Below are positions 1 to 6,067 of a stretch of 6,589 bases of DNA, in pieces; within the stretch, counting starts at the first letter, position 1; each line of letters starts with the position of its first letter. The DNA lies in assembly GCA_007571185.1 (NCBI GenBank), contig RKRX01000029.1, positions 1 to 6,589 on the forward strand. Direction: 5' to 3'. The notes under the pieces were generated by a model. It saw nothing but the letters and a program-made list of their open reading frames with translations, was not told where the DNA came from and did no database searches. Both the position numbers and the translations under genes were made by a program. The DNA is from Oceanicaulis sp. (lineage in GTDB: Bacteria > Pseudomonadota > Alphaproteobacteria > Caulobacterales > Maricaulaceae).

Positions 1-268
1 ATTTGTGCTCCATCAGGCAATAGACCATCGCCGGCTTGCCCGTCCTGAGCCGGACTTCAAACAACCGGTCGCTCTGGCTGCCGGCCAAAGCCTCGTCGAT
101 GAAGGTTCCGTCCACAAGCCTGGGCGGGGTGTCATCTAACAAGGCGCGAAGAGCGCCCGGCAGGCTCGCCCGGACCGGAGAGGCGGCTCGGTCAGGGTTT
201 TCCAACAGGGCGCGGAAGAGCGCATCGTGACGGTTGGCGGGCGGGCCAGTCTTGTGAGGGTCAGCCAT
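1..268 (-). CDS. Rpn family recombination-promoting nuclease / putative transposase, N-terminal part (cut by window edge)
   Basis: The reading frame opens with ATG at 268 and stays open to position 1, giving 89 residues of a longer protein. The start MADPHKTGPPANRHDALFRA and the later stretch SDRLFEVRL...MVYCLMEHK match the N-terminal half of Rpn/YhgA-like proteins, a PD-(D/E)XK nuclease family whose E. coli members promote RecA-independent recombination. D67 and the E87-x-K89 pair are in the right places for the metal-binding catalytic core. The C-terminal part lies outside the window, so intactness cannot be judged. The ATG is only 4 bases after the metH stop (TAAACCCATG), with a weak CAGG as the only ribosome-binding sequence, so translation is probably coupled to metH. 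Rpn genes are often scattered accessory genes; placement at the end of a methionine operon is unusual. Family call is firm; cellular role here is unknown. Confidence 0.85.
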   Translation of the reverse strand, partial: MADPHKTGPPANRHDALFRALLENPDRAASPVRASLPGALRALLDDTPPRLVDGTFIDEALAGSQSDRLFEVRLRTGKPAMVYCLMEHK

Positions 269-272
269 GGGT

Positions 273-2999
273 TTACCTGAGCAGGGCCGGAGCTGGAGGT
301 TCAAATATTGTTGGTACAGCCTGCGCGCTAGGTTCGTAGCCCAAGATCGGCGCAAGTTCTTTTTCCGCCCGTTCCACGGTCCACCCCTTGCGGCGCGCAT
401 AATCGTCCACCTGATCCCTGGCAATCCGGCCTACAGCGAAATACACGCTGTCAGGATGGGCAAAATAAAGCCCCGAGACGGAGGATGGCGGGGTCATCGC
501 CCAGCTTTCGGTCAGGGAGATCGCGGTGCGTTCGCAGGCTTCGAGCAATCTGAATAGTGTCTCTTTCTCGGTATGGTCGGGCTGGGCCGGATACCCCGGC
601 GCCGGCCGGATACCCGCATATGCTTCGCGGATCAACGCGTCATTGCTAAGATTTTCATCGGGCGCATATCCCCAGATTGAAATCCGCACTCGTCGGTGCA
701 GATACTCTGCGAAAGCTTCAGCAAAACGGTCCGAGAGAACCTTGAACAGGATTTCGGAATAATCATCGTTAGCGTCCCGGAAGCGTTGGATGATCTCTTC
801 TTCAGCCTCTCCGGCTGTGATCGCGAACCCGCCCATCCAGTCGGGCTGACGCCCGGAAACGAAATCGGTGATGGCGTAACAGGGCTTGTCGCCATTCTTC
901 GCAATCTGCTGGCGTAACCCGTGGAAACGACCCGCTTCGGCGGTGCGCGCTTCATCTGTGAAGACAATCACATCATCGCCCTCACGCCGGGCCGGCCACA
1001 GTCCGACAACTCCGTGTGGAGACAACCAGTTCCCGTCCACCATCTGTTTGAGCATGGACAAGCCATCCTCAAACAGGTTGCGTGCGGCTTCTCCACGGTC
1101 ACGATCGCTCAAAATAGCCGGATAGACGCCCTTGATGCCCCAAGAGAGAAAAAACGGAGTCCAGTCAATGAAGGGTTCAAGATCTGCAAGCGTGATGTCT
1201 TCAATCGTGGTGAGTCCCGCTTTGCGGGGCGCGACAGGGACGTAGTCCGCCTTATCCGCCTTGAAGGCCCGTCTCCGGGCTTGTTCTAAGGAAATCCGGT
1301 TTCGACCAGACTGGATGCGGGCGCGTGTCTCACGGATGCCGGCATAGCGCGCCCGGGTCTCATCCCACAAAGACTGACGTTCGGCGCTGGACAATAACCG
1401 GGACACGATCCCCACGGCTCGACTGGCGTCGGCGGCATGGATGACCGGCGCCCTGTTATAGGCAGGTTCGATCCTGACCGCAGTGTGCGCCGGGCTGGTG
1501 GTCGCCCCACCCACCATTAGCGGAATGTCAAAACCCTCACGCTGCATCTCGCTGGCCACATGGACCATTTCATCCAGTGAAGGTGTGATCAATCCCGACA
1601 GTCCGATAATATCGGCCTGTTGCTTACGGGCGGTCTCGAGTATTCTTTCGGCAGGCGTCATCACACCCAGATCCACCACGTCATAGCCGTTGCACTGGAG
1701 GACCACACCTACAATATTCTTGCCGATATCGTGCACATCTCCCTTCACGGTCGCCATGACGATCCTGCCGGAAGATTGACGGGCTGTGCCTGTGGCCAGA
1801 CGCTCTTGCTCCATGAAAGGGACAAGGTGCGCCACCGCCTTCTTCATCACGCGGGCGGACTTCACCACCTGGGGTAGGAACATCCTGCCCTCGCCAAACA
1901 GGTCCCCCACCACATTCATGCCGTTCATCAGGGGACCTTCAATCACATGAAGGGGGCGCTCGGCTTCAAGACGGGCTTCCTCGGCGTCCTCGACCACAAA
2001 TTCATCAACGCCCTTCACCAAAGCGTGCCTGAGACGTTCAACCACCGGAGCGCTGCGCCAGAGCGCCTCTTGCTTGTGTTGAACGGTCTCATCACCGGTT
2101 TTGAAACCTTCGGCCACCTCCAGAAGGCGCTCGGTCGCGTCTTCACCCCGGTTCAGGATCACATCCTCCACCCGTTCGCGCAGTTCAGCGTCGATCTCGT
2201 CATAGATATCAAGCTGGCCGGCATTAACGATCCCCATATCCATTCCCGCCTTGACGGCGTGATAGAGAAACACCGAGTGCATGGCCCGGCGCACCGGCTC
2301 ATTGCCCCGGAAAGAGAACGAGATGTTCGATAGACCGCCGGACACATGACATCCCGGCAATTCATTGCGAATCCGCCCGGTCGCCTCGATAAAGGCGATT
2401 GCATAATTATTGTGCGCCTCAATCCCTGTAGCGACCGCAAAAATATTGGGATCAAAGATGATATCGCCGGGATCAAAACCCGCCTCACTCACCAGGATGT
2501 GATAGGCTCGCCGGCAGATTGAGAATTTGTGATCGGCGGTTTCCGCCTGCCCGCTCTCATCAAACGCCATCACCACAACTGCCGCACCGTAGCTCAGACA
2601 AGCCTGCGCTTGTTCCCGGAAGAGCGCCTCGCCCTCCTTCAGGGATATGGAATTGACAATGGATTTGCCCTGCACGCACTTCAGACCTGCTTCGATCACC
2701 TCCCATTTCGATGAGTCGATCATCACCGGCACACGGGCGATATCAGGTTCGGTCGCAATCAGGTTGAGGAAGATGGTCATGGCCTGAACGGAGTCCAAAA
2801 GCCCCTCATCCATGTTCACGTCAATGATCTGCGCACCCGCCTCAACCTGCTGACGCGCCACATCCAAAGCAGCGGTATAATCACCCGCCCTGATCAGTTT
2901 GCGGAACCTTGCTGAGCCGGTGACATTGGTGCGCTCACCCACATTGACAAAGATGGCGCGCGAAGAGGTGGACCCGATCATCGGTTCAAGCCAGTTCAA
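273..2999 (-). CDS. metH: Methionine synthase, folate/cobalamin/AdoMet-binding subunit (MetH C-terminal half)
   Basis: This 908-residue protein carries the last three modules of cobalamin-dependent methionine synthase. Cobalamin carries the methyl group from 5-methyl-THF to homocysteine. The pterin-binding barrel comes first ([13 protein letters not shown] at 18-30, IDVNMDEG at 59-66, MIDSSKWE at 93-100). The cobalamin cap and Rossmann domain follow (about 310-545): GDVHDIGKN at 420-428 supplies the cobalt ligand H423, and D421 and S474 complete the ligand network known from E. coli MetH. The AdoMet-dependent reactivation domain is last (about 580-890), with [15 protein letters not shown] at 798-812 and [13 protein letters not shown] at 831-843. 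It lacks the homocysteine domain, which the gene just upstream encodes. Residues are counted from TTG at 2999, which has GGA 5 bases upstream and overlaps the upstream gene by 14 bases. ATG at 2981 (residue 7), 4 bases after the upstream stop, is an equally credible start because family similarity begins near residue 17. No key residue is missing. Confidence 0.97.
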   Translation of the reverse strand: MNWLEPMIGSTSSRAIFVNVGERTNVTGSARFRKLIRAGDYTAALDVARQQVEAGAQIIDVNMDEGLLDSVQAMTIFLNLIATEPDIARVPVMIDSSKWEVIEAGLKCVQGKSIVNSISLKEGEALFREQAQACLSYGAAVVVMAFDESGQAETADHKFSICRRAYHILVSEAGFDPGDIIFDPNIFAVATGIEAHNNYAIAFIEATGRIRNELPGCHVSGGLSNISFSFRGNEPVRRAMHSVFLYHAVKAGMDMGIVNAGQLDIYDEIDAELRERVEDVILNRGEDATERLLEVAEGFKTGDETVQHKQEALWRSAPVVERLRHALVKGVDEFVVEDAEEARLEAERPLHVIEGPLMNGMNVVGDLFGEGRMFLPQVVKSARVMKKAVAHLVPFMEQERLATGTARQSSGRIVMATVKGDVHDIGKNIVGVVLQCNGYDVVDLGVMTPAERILETARKQQADIIGLSGLITPSLDEMVHVASEMQREGFDIPLMVGGATTSPAHTAVRIEPAYNRAPVIHAADASRAVGIVSRLLSSAERQSLWDETRARYAGIRETRARIQSGRNRISLEQARRRAFKADKADYVPVAPRKAGLTTIEDITLADLEPFIDWTPFFLSWGIKGVYPAILSDRDRGEAARNLFEDGLSMLKQMVDGNWLSPHGVVGLWPARREGDDVIVFTDEARTAEAGRFHGLRQQIAKNGDKPCYAITDFVSGRQPDWMGGFAITAGEAEEEIIQRFRDANDDYSEILFKVLSDRFAEAFAEYLHRRVRISIWGYAPDENLSNDALIREAYAGIRPAPGYPAQPDHTEKETLFRLLEACERTAISLTESWAMTPPSSVSGLYFAHPDSVYFAVGRIARDQVDDYARRKGWTVERAEKELAPILGYEPSAQAVPTIFEPPAPALLR

Positions 3000-4047
3000 A
3001 TGGTTCCAGACCTGAAAGGCGCAGCGCCCGAGGGCGACTGACAGCCGGGCGCGGCGCGATGGTCAGGATTTCGCGGGCAATGGCGGCAATATGGTCAGGC
3101 GTGGAGCCGCAACAACCGCCTGCGATATTGATCAACCCCGACCGCGCCCAATCGGCAATGAGGGCTGCGGTCTCATCAGGGGTTTCGTCATACTCGCCAA
3201 AAGCGTCGGGCAGGCCCGCGTTGGGATAGGCCATGACCTTGCATTCGGCCACACGCGACAGCTCGACCACGTAGGGGCGTAACTGTTTGCCGCCTAGCGC
3301 ACAATTGAGTCCCACAGCCCAAGGCCGGGCATGGCGCACCGAGTTGTAGAAGGCTTCGGTCGTTTGGCCGGACAAAGTCCGTCCCGACGCGTCCGTGATC
3401 GTACCCGACAAGATGATCGGTAGGGAAGAATCAATCTTGCCCGCCACTCGCAGATCCAGCACCGCCTTGATTGCAGCCTTGGCGTTCAGCGTGTCGAAAA
3501 TGGTCTCGATCAGGAAAAAATCACAATAGGGCGCCATCGCCTCGACCTGCTTGGCATAAGCCTTACGCATCCGGTCAAAGGTGATGTCCCGAAAGCCGGG
3601 ATCCTCTACACTAGGGGACAAGGACAGGGTCTTGTTGGTGGGGCCGATCGCACCTAGAACCGCCTTGGGCGCCCCGGAGAGCGCTTCGGCTTCATCAGCT
3701 GCGGCGCGCGCCAAACGCGCGCCTTCAGCGGCGATTTCATCAGCCAACGCCTCCATCCTGTAATCCGCCTGAGCGATGGCGGTGGCGGAGAACGTGTTGG
3801 TTTCAACCATATCCGCACCTGCATCGAAATAAGTCTTGTGAATGGCCTGAACCGCAGCAGGTCTGGTCAGGTTGAGAATGTCGTTATTGCCCCTGATCGG
3901 ACAATCCCAGTCCGCGAAACGCTCTCCGCGATAACCGACTTCATCCAGTTTCAGGAGCTGGATCTGGGTGCCCATGGCGCCGTCAAGGACAAGAATACGG
4001 TCTCGCGCCAACGCTTCCAGAGCGATGCGACGTTCAGCAACACTCAT
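2986..4047 (-). CDS. metH: Methionine synthase, homocysteine-binding subunit (MetH N-terminal half)
   Basis: This 353-residue protein is the homocysteine S-methyltransferase (Zn-thiol) barrel of cobalamin-dependent methionine synthase as a separate polypeptide. [10 protein letters not shown] at 21-30 is the family N-terminal signature. C249 (GLNCALGG) and the C312-C313 pair ([14 protein letters not shown]) match the three zinc-binding cysteines of E. coli MetH (C247, C310, C311), so it should bind and activate homocysteine. It ends in [10 protein letters not shown], exactly where full-length MetH continues into the pterin barrel, and must work with the downstream subunit. Start ATG at 4047 is supported by AAGGA 8 bases upstream, which overlaps the metF stop codon. 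BHMT-type or MmuM homocysteine methyltransferases share the fold, but the MetH-type linker ending and the neighbour make the MetH assignment firm. Two-gene MetH occurs in Caulobacter and relatives as I recall, so this is probably an inherited form and not a broken gene. Confidence 0.96.
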   Translation of the reverse strand: MSVAERRIALEALARDRILVLDGAMGTQIQLLKLDEVGYRGERFADWDCPIRGNNDILNLTRPAAVQAIHKTYFDAGADMVETNTFSATAIAQADYRMEALADEIAAEGARLARAAADEAEALSGAPKAVLGAIGPTNKTLSLSPSVEDPGFRDITFDRMRKAYAKQVEAMAPYCDFFLIETIFDTLNAKAAIKAVLDLRVAGKIDSSLPIILSGTITDASGRTLSGQTTEAFYNSVRHARPWAVGLNCALGGKQLRPYVVELSRVAECKVMAYPNAGLPDAFGEYDETPDETAALIADWARSGLINIAGGCCGSTPDHIAAIAREILTIAPRPAVSRPRALRLSGLEPFELA

Positions 4048-4055
4048 GACGATGT

Positions 4056-4060
4056 TCCTT
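4056..4060 (-). promoter_or_regulatory. Ribosome-binding site of the MetH N-terminal half, overlapping the metF stop
   Basis: On the minus strand the metF end reads TAAGGA, so the Shine-Dalgarno AAGGA shares bases with the TAA stop. It lies 8 bases before ATG at 4047. A ribosome finishing metF would already sit on this site, which predicts translational coupling of the reductase and the synthase. Confidence 0.75.
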
Positions 4061-4952
4061 AGGCGGCTTGAGCGTCGCAGGACTGTTTCACGCCCAGAAG
4101 CGCACAGGTGGACAAGGACAGGCTGGCTCGGTTAAGCGTGTAGAAGTGGAACTCCCTTACATCGCTCTGCGCCAGAGTCTCACATAATTCCGCAGCCAGG
4201 TGTGCGGTGACCAGTTCACGAGTCCGGGGATCGTCCTCCAGCCCATCATAAACAGAATGGATTCGGGCCGGGATGTGTGCGCCGCACATCCGCGCCATGC
4301 GTACCAACCCCTTGAAATTGGGCTGTAACATGACCCCAGGCACGACGGGAATGGTGATGCCCGCCGCCCGCACGCGCTCAAGATAACGCAGATAGGTTTC
4401 CGGCTCGAAAAAAAACTGGGTGATCGCGCGGGACGCGCCTGCATCAATTTTGGCCTTGAGCATATCCATATCCATATTCCAGCTGGCGCTGGCCGGATGC
4501 TTTTCTGGATAGCAACCCACTGAAATCTCGAAATCAGCGATAGCCTTGACACCCTTCGTCAAGTCAGCGGAATTGCTGTACCCGCCCGGATGGGGTTCGT
4601 ATCGCTGGCCCAAACCTTCGGGCGGATCGCCGCGCAGCGCCACGATGTGGCGCACCCCGGCCTCCCAGTAATCGCCAATGACCGCGTCCGCCTCCTCGCG
4701 CGTGGCCGCCACGCAGGTCAAATGGGCCGCAGGCTTCATGTCAGTTTCCCAGGCTATTCGCCGGACGGTGCGGTGAGTGCGATCGCGGGTGGAGCCGCCC
4801 GCGCCATAGGTGACCGACACGAAATCCGGAGCCAGAGATTCAAGCCTTTTGATGGAAGACCATAGTTTCGCCTCGGCGTCTGCGCTTGCAGGCGGGAAGA
4901 ATTCAAAGGATACTTTCAATTCTTCCGATGTGGGACATCTGTGATCGGTCAT
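4059..4952 (-). CDS. metF: Methylenetetrahydrofolate reductase [NAD(P)H]
   Basis: MetF reduces 5,10-methylene-THF to 5-methyl-THF with a flavin cofactor and so makes the methyl donor used by MetH, encoded immediately downstream. The 297-residue protein is a single TIM-barrel domain close in length to E. coli MetF (296). VSFEFFPP at 14-21 holds catalytic E17 (E28 in E. coli). FVSVTYG at 44-50, HIVALRGDPP at 102-111 with D109 (D120 in E. coli), AITQFFF at 176-182 and FHFYTLNR at 268-275 are family signatures. I chose ATG at 4952 because AAAAGG lies 5 bases upstream. The in-frame ATG at 4979 would add nine residues (MQARVEKAT), has no good ribosome site, and nothing in the family aligns with the extension. 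It is the first gene of the operon, 11 bases ahead of the next start. The likely promoter and operator lie about 65-90 bases upstream. Confidence 0.97.
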   Translation of the reverse strand: MTDHRCPTSEELKVSFEFFPPASADAEAKLWSSIKRLESLAPDFVSVTYGAGGSTRDRTHRTVRRIAWETDMKPAAHLTCVAATREEADAVIGDYWEAGVRHIVALRGDPPEGLGQRYEPHPGGYSNSADLTKGVKAIADFEISVGCYPEKHPASASWNMDMDMLKAKIDAGASRAITQFFFEPETYLRYLERVRAAGITIPVVPGVMLQPNFKGLVRMARMCGAHIPARIHSVYDGLEDDPRTRELVTAHLAAELCETLAQSDVREFHFYTLNRASLSLSTCALLGVKQSCDAQAA

Positions 4953-4957
4953 GGTGG

Positions 4958-4963
4958 CCTTTT
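4958..4963 (-). promoter_or_regulatory. Ribosome-binding site deciding the metF start
   Basis: AAAAGG on the minus strand sits 5 bases before ATG at 4952. The alternative ATG at 4979 has only a distant AGG about 13 bases away, so the downstream start is preferred. Confidence 0.6.
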
Positions 4964-5004
4964 CAACCCGTGCCTGCATGTTTCAAACGCAGCCTGCGCA
5001 ACGA

Positions 5005-5022
5005 TATAAAGATATCTTTATA
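5005..5022. promoter_or_regulatory. Perfect 18-bp palindrome, probable operator of the metF-metH operon
   Basis: TATAAAGATATCTTTATA is identical on both strands (two 9-base halves, no spacer). It lies in an AT-rich island within GC-rich surroundings, 53 bases upstream of the metF start and 135 bases upstream of the divergent acetyltransferase start. It overlaps the likely -10 of metF, so a bound dimer would block the promoter. Small winged-helix regulators of the ArsR class, including SahR-type S-adenosylhomocysteine sensors of methionine-cycle genes, bind such AT-rich dyads. From memory, AAAGATATCTTT cores occur upstream of methionine-cycle genes in related bacteria, which I could not check. 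No regulator gene is in the window. Confidence 0.7.
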
Positions 5023-5044
5023 CGATTATTATGCGATCAACAAG
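5017..5044 (-). promoter_or_regulatory. Likely sigma-70 type promoter of metF-metH
   Basis: Reading the minus strand, TATAAA at 5022-5017 is a good -10. CTTGTT at 5044-5039 (16-base spacer), or TTGTTG at 5043-5038 (15-base spacer), gives a modest -35 of the CTTG type common in alphaproteobacteria. A second reading pairs TTGATC (5040-5035) with AGATAT (5017-5012). All options place the palindrome inside the promoter. The predicted untranslated leader is only about 55-60 bases, too short for the usual methionine-related riboswitches. Confidence 0.5.
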
Positions 5045-5053
5045 GCTGCCTTG
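5041..5053. repeat. Short perfect dyad CAAGGC-T-GCCTTG beside the metF promoter
   Basis: Two 6-base halves around a single T form an inverted repeat that touches the -35 candidate of metF and sits about 18 bases from the 18-bp palindrome. It could be a second regulator site for the divergent promoter region. A one-base loop argues against an RNA hairpin. It is short enough to be chance. Confidence 0.3.
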
Positions 5054-5063
5054 CACCCACATC

Positions 5064-5135
5064 CCGGGCGCGCTAGCCTGCACCTTCAGGGGCGGAGCTT
5101 CGCCCGGACGGGGGCGTATGCGCCTGAGCCGTCCG
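5064..5135 (+). promoter_or_regulatory. Structured GC-rich leader upstream of the CatA-like gene with competing hairpins
   Basis: Three stems can be read directly. Stem A pairs CCGGGCG (5064-5070) with CGCCCGG (5101-5107), 7 pairs. Stem B pairs GGGCGG (5090-5095) with TCGCCC (5100-5105) around AGCT, with one G-U. Stem C pairs CGGACGG (5105-5111) with CCGTCCG (5129-5135), enclosing an inner GGCG-TATG-CGCC stem (5113-5124). A excludes B, and A overlaps C by three bases. The region precedes the ribosome site at 5145-5149. This resembles a regulated leader, but GC-rich DNA forms such stems easily. Confidence 0.3.
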
Positions 5136-5144
5136 CCTGACTTC

Positions 5145-5149
5145 AAAGG
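5145..5149 (+). promoter_or_regulatory. Ribosome-binding site deciding the CatA-like start
   Basis: AAAGG lies 7 bases before ATG at 5157. Upstream in-frame ATGs at 5118 and 5031 are open to the gene, but 5118 sits inside a hairpin and has only GGGGG 3 bases away, and 5031 has no Shine-Dalgarno sequence. Confidence 0.6.
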
Positions 5150-5156
5150 CGCGATC

Positions 5157-5825
5157 ATGATCGAGACCTCTGCCTTTCCTGCCGCACCCGCCTTTATGCG
5201 CAGTCCACAACTGGCCTGGTTTGGCGGACTGGACGATCCTCGGTTGAACGTCACCGCTCTCATGGACAGCATCGACTTCACCACGCCGGCACGGGCGCGG
5301 AATCTGCCATCCTTTGCAGTGCTGTTTCACGCCCTCGCCGGCGCCAGCCTGGACGTGGAAGCGTTCTGCTGGCGCCTTGATGAAGACGGAGCCCCGGTCT
5401 TCATCACCGGGCTGACGCCTAGCTACACCGTTCAGAATAACGGTGGGCATGTGAATTTTTCCTATGTGCCCTTTACCGAGGATATTAACCGGTTCATCGC
5501 TGACTATCTCAGAGATCGGGATCAGGCGCGCGCCGCCTCAGAAATACGGCTGAACCGGTCCATGCCCCAAACCCATGGACGATTGTACTGCTCCAGCGTG
5601 CCTTTCCTGCGGTTCAGCTCAGTCGAGCACCCGCGCGGAGGTGCCCGTGCAGCAGCGTCAATCCCTCATATCGTCGTAGGGCAATGGCGCATCGAAACAC
5701 CAGGACGGCTCAGCTTTCCCCTATCGGTGCAAGCCCATCACGGCCTAGTGGACGGGATCCATGTGGCGCAATATTTCAAGGCCGTGGCGGCGCGTCTGGA
5801 TATGCTGGCGGAAAAATTGAACTGA
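5157..5825 (+). CDS. CatA-like O-acetyltransferase (chloramphenicol acetyltransferase family)
   Basis: This 222-residue protein has the length and motif order of classical chloramphenicol acetyltransferases, trimeric cytoplasmic enzymes that acetylate a hydroxyl using acetyl-CoA. LPSFAVLFHALAGA at 50-63, LTPSYTVQNNGGHVNFSYVPF at 86-106 and RLYCSSVPFLRFSSVEHP at 142-159 follow the family pattern. QAHHGLVDGIHVAQYF at 192-207 holds the HHxxxDG active site; H195 is the expected catalytic base and D199 the structural aspartate. The start at 5157 is set by AAAGG 7 bases upstream; earlier in-frame ATGs would add 13 or 42 Arg/Gly/Pro-rich residues unlike the family. It is divergent from metF and convergent with the transposase. 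Base composition is like the methionine genes, so recent transfer is not evident. Many chromosomal members of this family have no proven drug substrate, so resistance is possible but not shown. Confidence 0.88.
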   Translation: MIETSAFPAAPAFMRSPQLAWFGGLDDPRLNVTALMDSIDFTTPARARNLPSFAVLFHALAGASLDVEAFCWRLDEDGAPVFITGLTPSYTVQNNGGHVNFSYVPFTEDINRFIADYLRDRDQARAASEIRLNRSMPQTHGRLYCSSVPFLRFSSVEHPRGGARAAASIPHIVVGQWRIETPGRLSFPLSVQAHHGLVDGIHVAQYFKAVAARLDMLAEKLN

Positions 5826-5916
5826 GCTGCAGGCCGTACAGTCAAAACCTTAAAATAGGGAATTATCCCGCAAAGTGCCATAACATGTTCTGTCAACCGT
5901 AAAATCGTAAGCATCA

Positions 5917-5940
5917 ATTTCAACCAAATTTCAACCAAAT
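5917..5940. repeat. Tandem 11-bp repeat (ATTTCAACCAA x2)
   Basis: Two perfect head-to-tail copies of ATTTCAACCAA (5917-5927 and 5928-5938) are followed by AT. The period is about one helical turn, as for a pair of protein-binding boxes. The core TTCAACCA returns twice closer to the transposase gene. Confidence 0.75.
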
Positions 5941-6025
5941 GCCGCCCAAACAGACAACACCCTGACTATTTAGCAGGTTCAGCCTCATAAACCCCGAATT
6001 TCCCCACAACAAGCCGCCGGTTATG

Positions 6026-6049
6026 ATTCAACCAGGTTTTTCAACCAAC
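6026..6049. repeat. Second pair of TTCAACCA boxes next to the transposase stop
   Basis: TTCAACCA occurs at 6027-6034 and 6040-6047, same direction as the tandem pair at 5917-5938, with 13-base spacing. The pair is within 45 bases of the transposase stop codon, so it may belong to the insertion sequence. On the minus strand the boxes can form small GGTT/AACC stems. Confidence 0.6.
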
Positions 6050-6067
6050 ACTGTTCAGAATAAAAGC

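Larger units (their letters stand above)
5826..6067. other. 242-base AT-richer intergenic region between convergent genes
   Basis: No reading frame here resembles a protein. Composition shifts towards AT right after the acetyltransferase stop. The region holds repeated TTCAACCA boxes (5919-6047), a weak GGGA-ATTA-TCCC hairpin (5858-5869) and the dyad AACATGTT (5883-5890). There is no clear rho-independent terminator for either gene. The downstream terminal repeat of the insertion sequence should lie here, but it cannot be placed because the other end is outside the window. Confidence 0.6.

Noticed and set aside
632..967. Antisense and alternate-frame open frames across metH, metF and the acetyltransferase gene, some over 100 residues (for example 1947-2333 plus and 5073-5450 minus)
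   Set aside because: They lie wholly inside strongly conserved genes in other frames, their translations are rich in Arg/Pro/Ser with no family motif, and GC-rich coding DNA routinely gives such shadows.
2986..2999. A broken metH (pseudogene or sequencing frameshift)
   Set aside because: Both halves are complete with all zinc, cobalamin and AdoMet residues, the break falls exactly at a domain linker, and split MetH is known in related bacteria as I recall. No slippery heptamer for programmed frameshifting is visible.
4953..5016. SAM-II or SAH riboswitch ahead of metF
   Set aside because: The predicted leader is only about 55-60 bases and shows just a 3-4 bp hairpin (CGC-AGGCT-GCG); neither riboswitch fold can be recognised.
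4978..5076. A 32-residue leader peptide on the plus strand upstream of the CatA-like gene
   Set aside because: It begins inside the metF start region, before any credible plus-strand promoter, has no ribosome site and ends well before the hairpins.
5858..5869. GGGA-ATTA-TCCC as a terminator for the CatA-like gene
   Set aside because: The stem is only 4 bp and is not followed by a T run in either direction.
5867..5896. Minus-strand promoter with a perfect TTGACA (5896-5891)
   Set aside because: The only good -10 match (GATAAT) is 23 bases away, too far for a normal promoter, and nothing on the minus strand starts there.
5917..6049. CRISPR-like array
   Set aside because: Repeats are only 8-11 bases, few and unevenly spaced, with no spacer structure.
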